From contig NZ_DATERI010000055.1 of assembly GCF_035271705.1 (NCBI RefSeq), positions 1 to 16,837 of the forward strand: a stretch of 16,837 nt of DNA, in the 5' to 3' direction. Below the pieces are notes generated by a model. That model was not told the origin of the DNA and made no database searches. It was given only the letters and a program-made list of their open reading frames with translations. Position numbers and translations under genes: made by a program. The stretch comes from Buttiauxella sp035271705. GTDB lineage: Bacteria > Pseudomonadota > Gammaproteobacteria > Enterobacterales > Enterobacteriaceae. How positions within the stretch are numbered: the stretch's first letter is position 1; the number at the start of each line of letters is the position of its first letter. Positions 14,426 to 16,837 of the stretch are shown here, piece by piece.

Positions 14426-14428
14426 TAC

Positions 14429-14746
14429 GTGGAAGATTTAGAAACGATTATCATGGAATTGTTGGTTAATGCGGGCAGCGCACGCAGCCAGGCACTGACA
14501 GCTCTGCAAATGGCACGTAAAGGTGATTTCGCAGCAGCTCAACAAGCGATGGAAGAATCTCGTGAGTTTGTGAAACATGCACACAAAATTCAGACCCAGC
14601 TTATCGGGTTAGATGAAGGCACCGGTAAACTTCCCGTTAACTTGATTACCGTGCATTCGCAAGATCACCTGATGAATGCGATGGTGATTCAGGATTTAGC
14701 CGAAGACATGATTGAACTGTACCGTCGCATGCCTTTAGTTAACTGA
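14429..14746 (+). CDS. PTS lactose/cellobiose-family EIIA subunit
   Basis: The 105-residue, helical, cytosolic protein is the right size for a trimeric LacF/ChbA-type IIA. The hallmark VHSQDHLM has His76 as the residue phosphorylated by HPr, and Asp79 as the likely metal ligand at the trimer core. NAGSARSQALTAL and KGDFAAAQQAMEESREF are the other typical blocks. Translation starts at a GTG (14429), three bases after the IIB stop, with GGAG at 14416-14419 as ribosome-binding site. It is thus co-transcribed and probably coupled with IIB. The strong terminator at 14768 ends the unit. Confidence 0.92.
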   Translation: MEDLETIIMELLVNAGSARSQALTALQMARKGDFAAAQQAMEESREFVKHAHKIQTQLIGLDEGTGKLPVNLITVHSQDHLMNAMVIQDLAEDMIELYRRMPLVN

Positions 14747-14767
14747 TTTCTCATGTATTTCAGACAT

Positions 14768-14795
14768 AAAAAAACCGCTCTTTCGAGCGGTTTTT
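14768..14795. terminator. Bidirectional intrinsic terminator between the PTS genes and rpoC
   Basis: The stem CCGCTC... (14775-14780) pairs with GAGCGG (14785-14790) over a TTTC loop, flanked by seven A on the left and five T on the right. It gives a U-run on both strands and sits in the 69-base gap between the convergent IIA and rpoC genes. It should serve both, including the end of the rpoBC transcript. Confidence 0.93.
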
Positions 14796-14815
14796 GTTTT
14801 TAGCGATTCTAACGA

Positions 14816-16837
14816 TTAATTGTTGTCGTTACCGCCCAGACTACCGGCATTCAGAAGCTCTGCCAGGCTGGCAGTCGCATCTTCAGCAGTAACCTGAGGG
14901 ACAACAGGCGCTTCGCCCGCTGCACGACGGCGCATACGATCCTGGTGGTACGCATAACCGGTACCAGCTGGGATCAGACGACCCACAATTACGTTCTCTT
15001 TCAGGCCGCGCAGTTCGTCACGTTTACCCGCAACAGCTGCTTCAGTAAGCACACGAGTTGTCTCCTGGAACGATGCCGCGGAGATGAAGGACTCGGTTGC
15101 CAGAGAGGCTTTGGTGATACCCAGCAGATCACGTGAGAAGGTCACGTTAATCTTGCCGTTCGCTTCCAGTCCGCGGTTAGCGATCTTGACGCGAGAGTAT
15201 TCAGCCTGCTCACCTTCCAGGAAGTCAGAACCACCAGCGCTAACGATAGTTGCTTTACGTAACATCTGACGCACGATGACTTCGATGTGTTTATCGTTAA
15301 TCTTAACGCCTTGCAGACGATAAACTTCCTGCACTTCGTTGGTGATATAACGAGTCACAGCATACACGCCACGCAGACGCAGGATGTCATGCGGAGATTC
15401 TGGACCATCGGAAACAACGTCACCACGTTCAACACGTTCGCCTTCGAACACGTTCAACTGACGCCATTTTGGAATCATCTCTTCGTAAGCATCGCTGCCG
15501 TCGAGTGGAGAGATAACCAGACGGCGTTTGCCTTTGGTTTCTTTACCGAATGAGATGATACCGCTGATTTCAGCAAGGATCGCAGGCTCTTTCGGACGAC
15601 GTGCTTCGAACAGGTCAGCAACGCGTGGCAGACCACCGGTGATGTCCTTGGTACCACTGGATTCCTGAGGAATACGCGCCAGGGCGTCACCAGAGTGAAT
15701 CTGAGTACCATCTTCCAACTGAACAATCGCTTTACCTGGCAGGAAGTACTGCGCAGACATATCAGTACCAGGAATCAGTACGTCATTGCCCTGGGCATCA
15801 ACAATTTTCAGTGCTGGACGCAAGTCTTTACCACCCGTGGTACGTTCTGCAGAGTCCAGAACAACCAGAGATGAAAGACCTGTCAGTTCGTCGGTCTGAC
15901 GAGTAATGGACTGGCCGTCGACCATGTCAGTAAAGCGGATGAAACCACTTACTTCGGAAACGACTGGCATGGTGTGCGGATCCCAGTTTGCTACGGTCTC
16001 GCCCGCTGCAATCTGCTCGCCATCACCTTTGCCCATTACCGCACCGTAAGGAACTTTATAGCTCTCTTTAGTACGACCAAATTCGTCGATCAGTTTCAGT
16101 TCAGTGTTACGAGAAGTCACTACCAGTTTACCGGCAGAGTTCACAACAGACTTCGCGTTGCTGAGCTTGATGCTACCTTTGTTCTTAACCTGAATGCTGG
16201 ATTCAGCAGCAGAACGAGATGCAGCACCACCGATGTGGAACGTACGCATCGTCAGCTGAGTACCTGGTTCACCGATGGACTGAGCCGCGATAACCCCGAT
16301 AGCTTCACCTTTGTTGATGATGTGGCCACGAGCCAGGTCACGACCATAGCAGTGTGCACATACGCCAAAGTCAGTTGCGCAACCTACAACGGAACGTACT
16401 TTCACGCTATCAACAGAGTTAACTTCTAACAGGTCACACCATTGCTCATTCAGCAGGGTGTTACGAGCTACCAGGATATCTGCTGTACCAGGTTTCAGCA
16501 CGTCTTCAGCCGTTACACGACCCAATACGCGATCACGCAGTGGTTCTTTAACGTCGCCGCCTTCGATAACCGGAGTCATCGTGATACCTTCGAGGGTGCC
16601 ACAATCGTCTTCGGTAACAACCAGATCCTGTGCAACGTCAACCAGACGACGCGTCAGATAACCGGAGTTCGCAGTTTTCAGTGCGGTATCCGCCAGACCT
16701 TTACGAGCACCGTGCGTGGAGATGAAGTACTGGAGTACGTTCAGACCTTCACGGAAGTTCGCGGTGATTGGCGTTTCGATGATGGAGCCATCTGGCTTCG
16801 CCATCAGACCACGCATACCTGCCAGCTGACGAATCTG
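14816..16837 (-). CDS. rpoC: RNA polymerase beta' subunit RpoC, C-terminal half (cut by window edge)
   Basis: The frame is open to the right edge, giving the last 673 residues plus stop, equivalent to about residues 735-1407 of E. coli RpoC. The visible start QIRQLAGMRGLMAKPDG lies in the bridge-helix/trigger-loop half of the protein. The second zinc site is present: one Cys in DDCGTLEG and three in VGCATDFGVCAHCYG. The trigger-loop helix LTMRTFHIGGAAS and the C-terminal RRRAAGEAP and ASLAELLNAG are conserved. Truncation is only a window effect. It is transcribed towards the PTS genes and ends at the shared terminator. Confidence 0.98.
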   Translation of the reverse strand, partial: QIRQLAGMRGLMAKPDGSIIETPITANFREGLNVLQYFISTHGARKGLADTALKTANSGYLTRRLVDVAQDLVVTEDDCGTLEGITMTPVIEGGDVKEPLRDRVLGRVTAEDVLKPGTADILVARNTLLNEQWCDLLEVNSVDSVKVRSVVGCATDFGVCAHCYGRDLARGHIINKGEAIGVIAAQSIGEPGTQLTMRTFHIGGAASRSAAESSIQVKNKGSIKLSNAKSVVNSAGKLVVTSRNTELKLIDEFGRTKESYKVPYGAVMGKGDGEQIAAGETVANWDPHTMPVVSEVSGFIRFTDMVDGQSITRQTDELTGLSSLVVLDSAERTTGGKDLRPALKIVDAQGNDVLIPGTDMSAQYFLPGKAIVQLEDGTQIHSGDALARIPQESSGTKDITGGLPRVADLFEARRPKEPAILAEISGIISFGKETKGKRRLVISPLDGSDAYEEMIPKWRQLNVFEGERVERGDVVSDGPESPHDILRLRGVYAVTRYITNEVQEVYRLQGVKINDKHIEVIVRQMLRKATIVSAGGSDFLEGEQAEYSRVKIANRGLEANGKINVTFSRDLLGITKASLATESFISAASFQETTRVLTEAAVAGKRDELRGLKENVIVGRLIPAGTGYAYHQDRMRRRAAGEAPVVPQVTAEDATASLAELLNAGSLGGNDNN

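Noticed and set aside
15974..16429. 151-codon plus-strand open frame inside rpoC
   Set aside because: Antisense to highly conserved rpoC, where long shadow frames are common; no recognisable protein.
14816..16837. rpoC as a truncated pseudogene
   Set aside because: The frame is open up to the window edge and conserved to the normal C-terminus; truncation is due to the window.

Overview
The window is a chromosomal core segment from a gamma-proteobacterium of the order Enterobacterales, almost certainly family Enterobacteriaceae. PurH, PurD, HU-alpha, YjaG, EndoV, HemE, NudC, Rsd, ThiCEFSGH and RpoC all read as close orthologues of the Escherichia coli proteins. Their order also matches the E. 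coli rrnE-purHD ... rpoC region in reverse orientation. I cannot name the genus from sequence alone.

Layout. Positions 1-60 carry, on the minus strand, a strong rRNA-type P1 promoter firing off the left edge, so an rRNA operon should begin just outside the window. Divergent from it is purHD (308-3207, plus), with a PurR operator over its promoter, two DnaA-box-like 9-mers upstream and a structured leader. purD ends at a bidirectional terminator (3224-3250). From 7632 down to 3249 a minus-strand run reads nudC, hemE, nfi, yjaG, hupA, yjaH (RNA decapping, haem synthesis, DNA repair, unknown, nucleoid protein, lipoprotein). The zraP/zraSR genes that separate hupA-yjaH from purD in E. coli are missing. 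From 7785 the plus strand carries rsd (anti-sigma-70) and then thiCEFSGH (8581-13957) behind a TPP riboswitch. Together these six genes make the HMP pyrimidine and thiazole moieties of thiamine and join them.

Between thiH and the convergent rpoC lies the one accessory-looking element. It is a two-gene PTS module with lactose/cellobiose-family IIB and IIA subunits, no IIC permease, its own promoter region with LacI-type and CRP-like sites, and its own bidirectional terminator. The window ends inside rpoC (minus strand), which is cut by the edge and otherwise intact.

No tRNA gene, IS element, CRISPR array or prophage remnant was seen. Most of the window is ordinary housekeeping sequence. The points most worth a second look are the orphan PTS pair and its regulatory region, an apparent hupA terminator inside the yjaH signal-peptide codons, the purHD leader with nearby DnaA boxes, a serine replacing the Nudix-box glycine in NudC, and a nested inverted repeat just upstream of the thiC riboswitch.
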